DNA of 64,000 bases from Hyposmocoma kahamanoa. Lineage: Eukaryota; Arthropoda; Insecta; Lepidoptera; Cosmopterigidae. The position numbers were made by a program, and so were the translations under genes. Where the stretch lies: the NCBI RefSeq assembly GCF_003589595.1, contig NW_020654051.1:9161810-9225809 (forward strand), written 5' to 3'. Below, in pieces: positions 12,099 to 22,901 of the stretch. Position 1 is the first letter of the stretch; each line of letters opens with the position of its first letter. The notes beneath the pieces were generated by a model. That model was not told where the DNA came from. It saw only the letters and a program-made list of their open reading frames with translations, and did no database searches.

Positions 12099-12285
12099 TG
12101 CCTCCGTAGCTGAACGGTTACCATGCCGGATTGCCACGCAAGAGGTCCCAGGTTCGATTCCCAGGCCGGGAGAAATATTTGTACGGCCTACATTTATATC
12201 TGACGTGTGTGTCCATGGCACCCGCGACACAGTGCTTTCCTAGTGCGGGGCTATGTTGAGTGTGTGCGTTATTATTATTATTATA
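12099..12285 (+). mobile_element. SINE-B (tRNA-derived) copy 1
   Basis: tRNA-like head with a Pol III A box (TAGCTGAACGG) and perfect B box (GGTTCGATTCC), a body through ccatggcacccgcgaca and tagtgcggggctatgt, and a 3' (ATT)n tail. Typical tRNA-SINE architecture. Confidence 0.88.
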
Positions 12286-12473
12286 ATTGTTAATACAGAA
12301 ATCAAACACTTAGAAAAAAATCCTTCGATCCGGTTGGTCGACTTTTTTAATGATGAAGAAATAGATTTCTCATATATGGCGCAACGCCAAAAAAGTAGTT
12401 TAAAAACTAAAAACAAAGATTTGTAAGAGCACATAGAAAAATGAATAAGGTACGCTGGTTCATTCCGTGGCTT

Positions 12474-12560
12474 ATTTGCCATAGCGTCTGGCACAGTTTG
12501 CGAGAAGACGTTCGAATCCAACCAGATTGAATGATTTTTTTCTAATCTTTGTATTAATAG
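12474..12560 (+). repeat. tRNA-like repeat D (right half)
   Basis: gcgtctggcacagtttgcga, gttcgaatccaacca (B box-like) and ctaatctttgtattaatagt. Pairs with an inverted tail copy at 12283-12345 (aatacagaaatcaaacactt agaaaaaaatcc). Confidence 0.5.
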
Positions 12561-12632
12561 TTATAACAAACTAGTGGAGTATTTTCACAAGAAATAATTG
12601 AATATCATGGTGGTGAAATATTCAATAAACTT

Positions 12633-13881
12633 AATCTCACTAAGTAGTTAATTATTGTAATTAAAAAAATTTGAAACGGATCGCTCACATCAAAGTAAAA
12701 TAAGAGAAGTAGTGTTTTAATCCAGGATTAACGCGTATAGATTGTTCTTTTTCATTTCGGGCCCTTTGCAGGTCCCATGGTCATGGATAACTCAATCGAT
12801 TTTAAGTTTTTTTTTATAATTAAACACATAGACATTAATTGTTTTATATGACTCCTCGTTGTCAGGAATTCGCATTATCATAGGGTCCAAGATGGCGGAA
12901 ATCTTGAATTAAAGTCTCGCACTGTGGTTACAGGCGTTTATTCAAACAATTCTTCTTCAATTCGAAATTTTGTGACAGATCATTAGCACAGGTACTGGTT
13001 TACTTAATTAAATTATCAGTTACACTTAGGATCACGCGGATAGGAATGGATTAAAAATGTGAAACACGATGAGTTCAATACTGGGTTGGCGCACCTCCGA
13101 TTCGTTCGGTCTCAACAACAAGTATGACGGTTCTCTCTCCCGTTTCTACCGCAAAAGCGCACTCCATGCACTAACCCCACCGCCACCGGTTAGACTCCGT
13201 TTACCAACATCACAAGTGACAAGTGTCACATTCGGTGGCGCTAACAACATTACAACTGATAACTGTCACATCCGGTTTTGCAAGCACTGTATTGACCACA
13301 TCCAAGCATACTGCTTGTTTTTTTGACTAGACTAGACGATAGGTGGCATTGTAATTAATTAATATCGTAATCGTAGTTCCACAATCATCCGCCAAGTGGC
13401 GCTGCTGTGACGATGATGCGACATATAGTTATAATACAGAAAATACAATCAGAACAACAATAGTGCTAGAACCAGAGCAAGTTATATGTTACAACGATAA
13501 GCACTAAACACATTACTTGTAACGTGGCTTCAAGCTTTATTACCTAGACACACACATATATTCAACACAAAATTAATAACATCAACGTGTGAATCTCATT
13601 CCAAGTTAGAGGTTCAACTTTGCGATACTGTCATCATTGTAATTCCATCTGTTTTTGTCGCTGTCCTAATTCAATTCAGGGACTTTAAATAATATCGGGG
13701 CGCGAATTTGGTCTTAGTATTATATTATCTGATTGAAAAAAAAAACTTATAGTATGTTTAGACATATTACGTAGGTGATATTCAATATATATACAAAGGT
13801 AGACGTGGAAGGGCTTTTAATGCACCTACACCACTGGCGCTGGCAGTTAGAGCGGTTATACACAACTACTTTTAGCAGCGT
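12633..13881. other. Unassigned stretch
   Basis: Contains the Penelope-arm scrap at 12748. Around 13195-13280, ccaacatcacaagtgacaag and ttacaactgataactgtcac look loosely repetitive. The 85-codon frame at 13069 has no domain. Confidence 0.45.
12748..12803 (-). mobile_element. Penelope-arm core scrap
   Basis: catttcgggccctttgcagg then tcccatggtcatgg, the conserved arm core only. Confidence 0.55.
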
Positions 13882-14014
13882 TGCAAACGCGCGACTGTAT
13901 CGATGCAAACGCGCGACTGCATCGCTACGCTTGGGATTTATAGGCGATTGCATCGACACAATTGCGCATTTGTATCGGTGCAGTCACGCGTTTGTATCGA
14001 TGCAGTCGCCTATA
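13882..14014. repeat. Foldback of 22-bp subrepeats
   Basis: tgcaaacgcgcgactg occurs at 13882-13897 and 13904-13919 (22-bp period). Its inverse versions (tgtatcgrtgcagtc...) follow at 13972-14010. TATAGGCGATTGCATCGA (13939-13956) faces TCGATGCAGTCGCCTATA (13997-14014) with one mismatch. Confidence 0.7.
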
Positions 14015-14614
14015 AATGGAAATAAAAGTGGATAGTAGTAACGTTAATCGACGCTTCTTAGCGTGATTTGGCAAAGTGCTTCAGTTAACGAATACAAGCT
14101 GATGGTGGTGCTTAATTCCCTCTTTTTCACACGTTCGTTCGGGATATTCGAGAGAAATTCGAGTTCTTGTGTAGAGTACGCCAATTAAGCGAAATTGCAA
14201 GGTACAAAATGTAGATATTTGAAGGAGTTCGTCCTTTCGATGGCATTCATATGACACTTTTCCAAAAAAGGCAAAAAATATTGAACAAAAAAAAACCATG
14301 AAAAGAATATTTAAATGAGAAACAAGACATCAAGAAAATAAAACACGAACCTGCTTAAACTGCAACAGAATGGGATAGTAGCGGTGACAATCGATTTGCT
14401 GAACAAATAGCGTGAGTTTGCTTCTACGGCGGTGTCTGAACTGTGACTGTAAAAATTGGGTATAAGAGCGCGTATTTATAATGAATAATTCCAGCGAAAT
14501 AACATTGCAATTTTTGTACCGAAAAGTTTATTTATTACTGTAGAATTATTTGCTTTCTGTTAAGCTGCCAATTATTATTAATTTGTCCATAATGTGCATA
14601 TATAGAAAAGTTTG

Positions 14615-14791
14615 CGTTTAGGCTTTGAAGGGTAAGGGTGCTGGTGAAATTACAGACACGTGAGACGTTTTAACCTATGTCCCAGGGTGACGGGCACAGT
14701 AGCAGTGTCCCTAATAGTTTTGCTATTTCAAGCTCTGAGTGACACTGCAACTGTTATGGACAGACGTGTCGCTTACCTCCAGGCGCACAAT
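14615..14791 (+). mobile_element. SINE-A copy 4, 5'-truncated
   Basis: Begins at the mid-element ttgaagggtaagggtgctgg and runs to ccaggcgcacaa. A minus-strand SINE-B abuts its 3' end at 14800. Confidence 0.8.
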
Positions 14792-14799
14792 TCACAAAA

Positions 14800-15011
14800 C
14801 AATAACAATAATAATAACGCGTACACACTCGTAGCCCCTAGAGAAACCCTGTATTGCGGGTGCCACGGACACACACATAGACAACCACAAATTACACCTA
14901 AACTTACGAGAGAGAAATAAATGTAGGTGTACGAATATTTCTCCCGGACCGGGAATCGAACCCGGGACCTCTGCGTGGCAGTCCAGCATGGCAACCGTTT
15001 AGCCACAGAGG
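14800..15011 (-). mobile_element. SINE-B copy 2
   Basis: Inverted copy. B box seen as GGAATCGAACC, head ending agccacagagga, (AAT)n tail at the left. Sits at the broken 3' end of SINE-A copy 4. Confidence 0.88.
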
Positions 15012-16707
15012 AAAAAACAACAAAATATAACACGTGTAAAAGTATAACCCAATTAAGAAATTGCTTCGTGTGATGTGGGTATTAAGAATATAAATCTGCA
15101 TTTACGCAAGTACATTGTGCTTAATACTCCAGTAACCTTGTGTTGTACTCAACTACAACAAACTCGGGCTAATACGGCAATAAAAAATCATCACGCAAAA
15201 CACACAAACACAAGGAAGTTAAAAGAAAACATTTATGAATCTTTTAACAACCTATCGGCACGACTGGAAAATTTCATCCAACTATATACAACAGTATGTA
15301 GCTAAAGGTTAGTTACATGAGGTGGGAAACAAGCACACTATTGTACCTAAATAAGCGGCGTTTTTCCATAATGATCCGTATAAAAACTACCTAACGACAG
15401 TTCATAAACTTTTATTACTTTGTTTCTATTTTATGACATCAAATGATGGGATTACGGGACAAGTTGTAAGCGACACCTAACCTAACCTTGAAATCACAAA
15501 TATCTGAAAGGCATTGCCATTGCACGTGAAAGTTGACGTCTCACGTGAAGTCTCACGTGCGCTGTAGTTCCACCAGCATCAAAACCGAAATGCAGTGATG
15601 CTGCTTGGCTACATAAACAGATATATACTTCCCTGGATCTAATTTTTCATAAGGAACTTTATTGCTACTTATACTCCGTCCTCTTATTCAAATAAACATA
15701 TTCCTCCGCACGTGCATCAACCCATCCAACAATCCAAGTATCGAAATCGTCACCATAGACTATTTGTTTGTCACACGAAATATTTTTCACACTGAAAGTA
15801 ACATTTTGTGAACTCTGAATAATATATTTGACATTTCATGTTGACCCATAAGCATTCTGTTTAATGATGATGGGCAGGTCACAAAAGAGAAGCTCTATAA
15901 ATTATGTCACATATAAATTTTAAATCTTTTCGTTGTCGCTTTGTATTTTTTTAGAAAATGAAAAGATTTTCAACCAAATTTTTATGGAGTCTAAAAATTT
16001 AAACTCTCGAATATTGTGCGTTCCAATTCAAAAGTTCAATAAGATTGATACAAAAATTGACTGTCTAAATGTGTAACACTTTTGTAACAAAACATAAAAA
16101 TACGGTCCACTGTGAAGTTCTGAAAAAGCGTGAGATGAGATGTGCATAAAAGATAAGACGACATAAAAATGACAACATATGGAGTACGTGTTACGTTCGA
16201 TACATGTTATTGAGGTAAGAATTCGGAATTGGGAACCCTTTTTATGTTTCCGTGTAAGTCTAGTGGATTCAAGAGGGAAGTTACTATAAATATGAACATC
16301 TCTATGAAGATCGACGAATTTCAATCCCATTTCAGAGGGTAATAGGGTGTGATGAACTAATACGTTCCAACGAGCACTAAGAGTGTAACTAACATGGGTA
16401 AAGGAAATTACTGCTGTTCTAAGTTCTGTGTGACGAAAATGACAAGGGACCGCCGTCAACGTCAGACAGCTGCAATTTATCATAGCCGAACAGTTTTACG
16501 GAAGTCACATAACAATGTCTATCGAAACTTTTGGAAAAAACGTTGTGCACACATTGTAGCCCTTGTGGAAGTGTCAAACGTTATTGGTATGTATATCTTT
16601 ACTTGGGAAAGTGTCCGAAAAGACAACTGAACAGATAGTTTCAAATATTTGTTTACACTATTTGATTCTACGGCAATTTAGTTAATTGACGCTTTATCCA
16701 CTAAACG
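15012..16707. other. Unassigned stretch with a 151-codon minus frame
   Basis: 16028-16483 is open on the minus strand for 151 codons, and the + strand is open at 16394-16630. No conserved motif, no codon-bias contrast by eye. Confidence 0.4.
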
Positions 16708-16937
16708 TAGGACAGGACGAACACACCATGCGTCTGGTGGTAAGCGACACGCCTCGCAATCGCAAAGATCTGATAAGTACTGCTGCTGCACCTATTACCC
16801 TGAGACATAAGTTGGCAAGTCCCATGTGCCTTCAAAACTGAAACGCAATAATGCTCACATTACTGCTTGGCGGTAGAAATAGGTAAGGTGGCAGTACTTC
16901 CCTGAACGAACTCTTTCACAAGGAGCTCTCCTGCTAC
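16708..16937 (-). mobile_element. SINE-A copy 5
   Basis: Inverted copy running from ggacaggacgaac to aaggagctctcctgctact, with internal deletions in the Ser/Gly-coding middle third. Confidence 0.8.
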
Positions 16938-17978
16938 TTCAAGTTCTGCTAAAGCTCAATGAAATTCTCTAGTAATTCTCTTAGCATTCCAAATTTACTA
17001 CACGTAAAAGAAGACATCTTAAATCCGAAAATTTATCTCTATTTAGATATCCAGCATATTGAAGACATAATAATAAATTTCATGCAATCTCACATCGATA
17101 TACGGCGTGTTTACGCGTATTTTTAAGGTATATGAAACACCCGAAGCGACCAAATGCGTCCATTCCAAACGGAACGTAATCGTAATATTACGGTAATAAG
17201 CTCATGAGACTCGTTAAACGAAGATTGAGCGGTAAAGTTGGATCCAAGTATCGGTAACATATTGAGGAAAGAATTTCTGACGATATTATACGTGGTGTAA
17301 ATAACATAGGAGAACATTGACATCGAATTATTGGTAAAAAATAAAATGAGTTGATATCAGTTGGTAACAAGTTATTGACGAGTTATTGTTACAAGCTGTA
17401 TGAGTGTATTTATGTGGTCTGTGGTAGGCACTGATACGCCGAACGACGGGGGTTGCCTTACTTATCTTATATTGGATTCCTAAATGTAATAGTATTATAC
17501 TTCCAGTTTCTGCTATGAAATAAAAGAAGTAACGACAACGTAATGAACCTAAGTTATTAATTACTGTTGTGTCATAACGTCCGATTATCTACGGTGGGCG
17601 CAGAAGGACTGTGTATAGTTAACGGAGATATCACAAAAACTAAACGCTATTGAATATTGTTAATGTAAATCAGCTCTTACTAAAGTGGGGCGGGAATTTG
17701 TATCAATAAAATATGACTAATGATGAATGACCTTTAAAATAAATGAAATAAAGCTAACTTATGCTCAAAGCGAGTACAAGCGTTTTGAATTGTTGATTTT
17801 GAAATAACCCTATCTCGTGTACCTTATCCAATTTCAAAGTCATTTTATAGCATATACAATACAAGTGATAATTAGTAGGTGCAACTGTGAGTCTGTTTTC
17901 CGAAATTTATAAAATTAAATTTAAGAAATTATATGTGCTCCACACAACTGAATGCTTTTAACCACATCCATCCAAGTT
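16938..17978. other. Unassigned AT-rich stretch
   Basis: No repeat or coding signal identified between SINE-A copy 5 and the ATAAGCACG direct repeats. Confidence 0.5.
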
Positions 17979-18096
17979 ATAAGCACGTATTGGAATGCAC
18001 TTAATGTGGAGGAAAACTTCATTACGCCTATATGGGTACACTAAATTGATAAGTCCCGTATTCACTATTAATAAGCACGAATTAGAACGCACTTGG
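17979..18096 (+). repeat. Direct repeat pair ATAAGCACG
   Basis: ataagcacgtattggaatgc actta (about 17979-18003) and ataagcacgaattagaacgc actt (about 18068-18092), roughly 90 bp apart. Origin unknown. Confidence 0.5.
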
Positions 18097-18118
18097 ATAT
18101 ACCAACGTTATGCCCTAT

Positions 18119-18258
18119 GGTAACACCGCGACGTCTTATGCCCGGCGCCCATTAGCGGGATGGTATGGCAAGGGATCTTTCGGCATCTTTACGTGCAAGG
18201 GCTCATTGACGGCAAATATGCAGCGGCATCTTTACGCATACCGTCGCGACACCATGTT
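18119..18258. repeat. GC-rich imperfect inverted repeat
   Basis: ggtaacaccgcgacgtctta tgc and gcataccgtcgcgacaccat g pair inversely over about 22 positions. Lies next to the 18.35 kb foldback element and may be part of a composite. Confidence 0.35.
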
Positions 18259-18353
18259 CACGCCTGACCTCTATTCAGATCATTCGTAACGTTAAACGTG
18301 AAAGCCTGCCTAAGCATTCCGAAACGTTCCAGGTGCCGCCAGCCGTGGTAACG

Positions 18354-18549
18354 CCGCACTGCTTACTTAAGCGTGAAACACACATAGAGCGGATGCGGGT
18401 CGGGACCGCTGCGGGTCTAATTCCGTGTATTTATATGGAGGACAAGACACCGAGCGCGGGCGCGAGACGGGCACACGACCCGACCCGCCCCGACACGCGC
18501 TTGTCCCACACCCGCTTTCTATGTGTTTCACACTTTACGCACTGCAGCG
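18354..18549. mobile_element. GC-rich foldback element
   Basis: gtgaaacacacatagagcgg then atgcggg (18373-18400), inverse of cccacacccgctttctatgt then gtttcac (18505-18532). Outer parts also pair loosely (gcactgc at both sides). A 191-codon frame starting at 18425 crosses it and is discounted. Confidence 0.5.
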
Positions 18550-19590
18550 CCTCTCCCCGCTTCGTCTCCTGACCCTGTACTTCTATGTTATATTATGTAG
18601 TAGAATGCAGTACGCATCGTGTGGAATCGCTGTTGTGGTTGCAGTACGATATTATTCAGTGGGCTACGGCTTGAAGGCAAATGACGTATTCATTCTGCAA
18701 AAAAAATTACTACATGTTCTTGTTACTATAAGCACTAGTATCAGTTGCAAGCTTTTTTTTTATAAAGATCGTAAATCAAATTGTCCTGACCATTTCCTAC
18801 ACGTATATGCACGTATTCTCGACATTGTAAAGTTTGTAAGAAAATTTACACAGCTCTCGTCGCAACAGACAATGGAGCACCATTGTCTGAACAATTCCAA
18901 TCTTGGTTTAGGTACTTCCTATTGTTTTTTTCAATTCCATTTGTATAGAAATAGTCCTTATTGCAGAGCAGTTAAAATAAAAAATATATATTTTATATAA
19001 TAAAATGCCTCTGAGCATTAAAAACAAGCTGAAATATTTAATTCTCAAATTAAAATAGTTATAAGTACAATTACATAAATGAGTTATCTATAGATATAAA
19101 TTTAAATTGTCAATGATACATACCTGCGGCTTAGTCTACGTAATAAAAACAAACTATAATTTTAAATAATGTTAAATTGTTAACGTAATATATTTTACAT
19201 GGTTGCAACTCTCAAATTTCATGAATTGATACAACCGAACAAGGTTCATGTACTGTCACTGTGCAATTATTAATATTAATTTAGCACAAATTGTGCAAGT
19301 TAAGAATAATTAATAAATAAATATTTAATAAGCTTATTACGACGAGGTGATCTCCTAAGTATACTTGGGCATAAATCTAAAGCCTAGTACATGTAACATG
19401 AATGAAATAATAATAAATTATTTATACAAACATAGTTCGTAACAGACGAACTTATTTCTATGTAGCAATTTGTTCAAGGCAACCTTGGCTCAATTTATAC
19501 TCATTATCTATTGTAATCTGGCTAGTAATGGCAATCCCAACTCTTTATTTATCAGAATGTAGCATTATACTTGCCGTACAAAACGTTATT
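18550..19590. other. Unassigned AT-rich stretch
   Basis: The 3' part of a 191-codon frame (18425-19000) crosses it without family resemblance. The rest is low-complexity AT. Confidence 0.5.
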
Positions 19591-20520
19591 ACAATACAAT
19601 ACAATACAAAAATTCTTTATTGTACACCAAAAAAGGAAACAAATACAATACAATTAAATTAAAAATAAGCGGTGGTACAATGGGCGGTCTCATCGCTTTA
19701 AGCGATTTCTGCCAACAACCTTTGGATGGAAGTAATTATAAATATAATTCACAGGAAAAAGACGGCGGTGTATGAGGAATTACTAATCAATAGATAAAAA
19801 TTGATAAATAAATGCAAATAAACATATATTTATAAATAAGTAATAAAACCAATACTATATGAATATCGTAAACTACTATATATTCTTATACCTATGAATA
19901 TAAAATTTCTAAAACGTAATTTCAAAACATAAAAATACCTAAGCAGTCCAAGTCACACTAAATGAAGGTAGTGTATTTTTACCATATTTTTGAATATATT
20001 CAATGATTTCGCTTGTTGAATAAACAAAGGTAAAGCGTTCCACAAACGAATAGCCTGAACAGTAAAGGACTTGTCGTAATACTGGGAGGTATGCAATGGC
20101 ATCTTAAGTTGGAGAGTTGAAGAAGAGCGCAGAAGTCGGGGGTTGGATTGATGGGCGAATTCAAATCGCTCCTTAAGATAAGGTGGTGTGTGAGGAATGA
20201 ATAAGATGCCATAAAGAAGATTAGGAATATGAGCATTCCGGCGAAGTCTAATGGGTAACCACTTCAGCTCCTTGCGATAAATGGAAACATGGTCAAATTT
20301 CCTCAGACCATAAATGAAACGGATGCAAAAGTTTTGTAGACGTTCGAGCTTGTTGAGCTGTTCTTCGGTTAAATCCAGATAGCAGGCATCAGCATAATCA
20401 AGAATTGGAAGAAGAAGAGTTTACATTGTTATGAAAACCTCACATGTTTGTGACACCTTGTTAAGCTCAAATGTACATGCCTCACGAATTCTAGCTACCT
20501 CCTTGCAATAGTATACAAAT
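19591..20520 (-). mobile_element. Non-LTR retrotransposon C-terminal RT region with (CAATA)n tail
   Basis: A frame without ATG, on the minus strand from about 20420 to TGA at 19953-19955, reads PILDYADACYLDLTEEQLNK, LQNFCIRFIYGLRKFDHVS, WLPIRLRRNAHIPNLLYGI, PPYLKERFEF and AIRLWNALPLFIQ. That is the thumb and C-terminal region of a LINE reverse transcriptase, about 155 codons intact. A TAA sits just upstream near 20423, and related sequence continues to about 20520. The 3' UTR shares the cgctttaagcgattt...caacctttgga block with the tail at 47.63 kb and ends in (CAATA)n at 19591-19609, preceded by AATAAAG on the minus strand. The longest ATG-started frame in this stretch is a shadow in another phase. 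Confidence 0.8.
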
Positions 20521-22043
20521 ACTATTAAATACCAAAGCTAAATTTTGTAATTGTTATTTTTTAATTAGGCTGTAAAGAAAATGTCCGTAATAATAGAAAC
20601 ATATCTCCAGTGTTCATGCTCACCGCAATCCCATCTTCATTCGCCAGTCGCTTTCATATTTTAAAGTGTATTGTTGACCTGAGTGTGTAAGAGTCGAATT
20701 TTTCCCAGAAGCGACTCATTAAACCGACTTAATGCGCGGATTAACGACTCACGGACAAAGTAGAACCTTGAGAGTAAATCTGGGTTAAATAAATAGAAGT
20801 CGAAGTACTCAAGTATAGATGAAAAGAGCGCTTTGTGCTGCACTCATTTGCTGAAACGGAAGCCCGACGATTTTTGCCACTAACAAAACTTTTACAGCTG
20901 CAATTATGGGAAGTTTCATCGCTTCTGCCAAATTACCGTCTCGTAATTATATTCGCATTCACGATCTACAGTTGGCAGCTGCTTGTCTTGCGGGATCCGC
21001 GCACGTGTTGTCATTACCAATTCAAGTACTTGAAAAAAAATACTAATTAATAATAAAATAAATGAGTGCGTAAACAAAATAAGGTATGCACAAAAACCCT
21101 AGCGTAAATACCAGAACGATGCAAAACGCAGGAGCGGGGATACGAGTCGTCAATTACAGATCTCAAACGTGTGATACAGCAGAAACTTAAAATTTATTTT
21201 TGGTAAAATTGCTGCCACTCTTACTAAGTAACATATTGAGTCAGCCTGATCTTACGAATTTCTCTACAACTCATTGCAGACCTTGGTATTAGGTTTAAAC
21301 AACGTTTTTGCCGTAGTACCACCTATAACAAACTTATGAAAGTTTCTTCATTCAGCAAGGTACCCTTACAGCCTTATATAGTAATTGAATTACTAATTCA
21401 CTTCCACTTGTACCATGAGTGAATTGAAGATATTATTTAAAACTGTTCATATTTTACTACACGTCTCGCTAAGTAGATGTCATCCCAAATATCTCACGAC
21501 CTGGAAATTTATTCTTAGAATATGCAATAGTAAATTTGATAGTTCTCCCATGATTACAGCTAATAATTTTAAGTATAGGTTTAAAGATTTATTTCTCACT
21601 AAGAATTTTCATTCACTTAACATGAGAAAAACTAAATATAGTACAGTTGAAATATTGAACGACAAAGATTGGGTATAAAAATTATTCTACATTAAGTGGG
21701 TAGTTGCTTATTTAAACGTGAGTTAGTTGGTTGAATCGCTAACGTGAATATTGCTATACACAATTAATAAAGATATATGAAACGGCTAAAACTAGAAGCG
21801 ACATGCAAGTAGTTTAATAAGGACGAAATGTTTGGTACTTTGTATTATTATTGTATTTTGTTTATTATTTATAATGTAATATATATATGTGTATACACAT
21901 ATATTCATATTCATATACAATAAATAAATACATATACATACATACATACTCACATATATTCTTTTTGTTTTGTTCGTTGTATTAATTTTATTTTATGTTA
22001 TTCAAGTAGTATTAAATTTTTATTATTATTCATATTATTTTAT
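20521..22043. other. Unassigned stretch before the LINE at 22.04 kb
   Basis: A + strand frame 21415-21678 ending KYSTVEILNDKDWV faintly resembles LINE C-termini. The microsatellite at 21.88 kb is the only clear structure. Confidence 0.4.
21881..21960. repeat. TATA/CATA-rich microsatellite
   Basis: Includes the palindrome atatatatgtgtatacacat atat and (CATA)n runs. Lies in the probable 3' region of the LINE at 22.04 kb. Confidence 0.7.
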
Positions 22044-22670
22044 TTAAGAAGTTTTTAATACGTGTGCTTTAAGCAATCGCTTGAATGTCGTTATTGTTTT
22101 TGATTCTCTTATGTCTTTTGGTAATTTGTTATAAATAGTGACACCTTCATTTAACAAACATTTTTTCCCGTAATTTGTACGTGCAGGGCGTAGTTTAAGT
22201 TCTTTGTGGAGTCTTGGTCTCAACTTTGATATTTGCTTAGTTTTGCTAATAGTAATTTCAGTATGTATAGTTTTATTTAATATTTTACGAACTAATATGC
22301 AAGTTTGATATTTGTACGTTTGCCTAATATTCAATAACTTGGTATCTGTGTATATTTTATTTGTTGATGTTAAATAATTATAATTAAAAAGTACTTTAAT
22401 CAGTTTGTTTTGTGCAGTCTGAATAGAGTCAAGATTAGTTTTTGCTGCCGTGCCCCAAACCTCAATGAGGTAGTCTATGTGAGGTTTAACAAGAGAATTA
22501 TATATTTTATATCTAATTTTGTGTGGGAGACATTTGACGATACTTCGAAGTGTTCCCGTAAGAGATGTCAATTTAGATTTTATTTTATTAATATGTTGTT
22601 TAAATGTCATATAATTATCTAGTACCATACCAAGGTATTTTTCACTGTTATTTATAAGTATGTCTTATCT
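22044..22670 (-). mobile_element. Non-LTR retrotransposon, C-terminal RT fragment
   Basis: An open frame on the minus strand (from about 22670 down to a stop at 22044) reads through YLGMVLDNYMTFKQH and LVKPHIDYLIEVWG to a region ending YNKLPKDIRES. This is the thumb and post-RT part typical of LINE reverse transcriptases, which follows the palm. The catalytic YADD part is missing, so the copy is 5'-truncated as LINEs usually are. About 190 codons remain without a stop, which suggests a fairly young insertion. The AT-rich 3' flank with TATA/CATA microsatellites (21.85-22.04 kb) probably covers its 3' UTR and tail. It ends about 50 bp before the acceptor of the calcium channel exon. Clade not assigned. 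Confidence 0.8.
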
Positions 22671-22699
22671 TAATTCCTGTTCTTGAATTAATACTCGAA

Positions 22700-22715
22700 C
22701 TTCTCCTTGTTTCAG
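22700..22715 (+). promoter_or_regulatory. Predicted U2-type 3' splice acceptor before the channel exon
   Basis: Pyrimidine-rich tract ending in TTTCAG, about 190 bp before the start codon, with TTAAT-type branch-point candidates upstream. It implies a non-coding first exon further upstream that I could not locate. Confidence 0.5.
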
Positions 22716-22901
22716 ATAGTAACGTCTTTCGAATCAACACATTTCACAACCATGGGGCTGAGTTCACAGCTACGAACTGAACAACCATCGCATACGCTCC
22801 GAATACCAACTGATACTTACTTGTACAGTTGAACAACTACCAAAATGGTTAAGTAGTAGACATAGACTGTTCAAATAATTATGAGCTTATAAGTTAAGTG
22901 G
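22716..22901 (+). other. Probable 5' UTR part of the calcium channel exon, with uORFs
   Basis: Begins after a good U2-type acceptor (cttctccttgtttcag, ending 22715). It holds three upstream ATGs. ATG 22752 sits in a strong context (accATGG) and encodes 26 codons to TGA 22830-22832. ATG 22845 gives three codons to TAG, and ATG 22881 gives three codons to TAA 22890-22892. The first and third are in frame with the main CDS but closed by stops. Strong uORFs suggest translational damping of the channel. No transcript evidence is available here. Confidence 0.55.

Noticed and set aside
12099..12175. tRNA gene suggested by A and B boxes
   Set aside because: The sequence continues into a repeated body with an (ATT)n tail present in four other places, so it is a tRNA-derived SINE.
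18425..19000. 191-codon + strand frame, among the longest in the window
   Set aside because: It starts inside a GC-rich foldback element, runs into low-complexity AT sequence and shows no domain or conserved pattern.
20000..20236. 78-codon minus frame rich in Leu/Phe resembling a membrane peptide
   Set aside because: It is an out-of-phase shadow of the LINE RT frame that gives PILDYADACYLDL in the correct phase.
21415..21678. 87-codon + frame ending FKYRFKDLFLTKNFHS and STVEILNDKDWV
   Set aside because: Resemblance to LINE C-termini is too weak to call, and no tail or RT sequence is adjacent.
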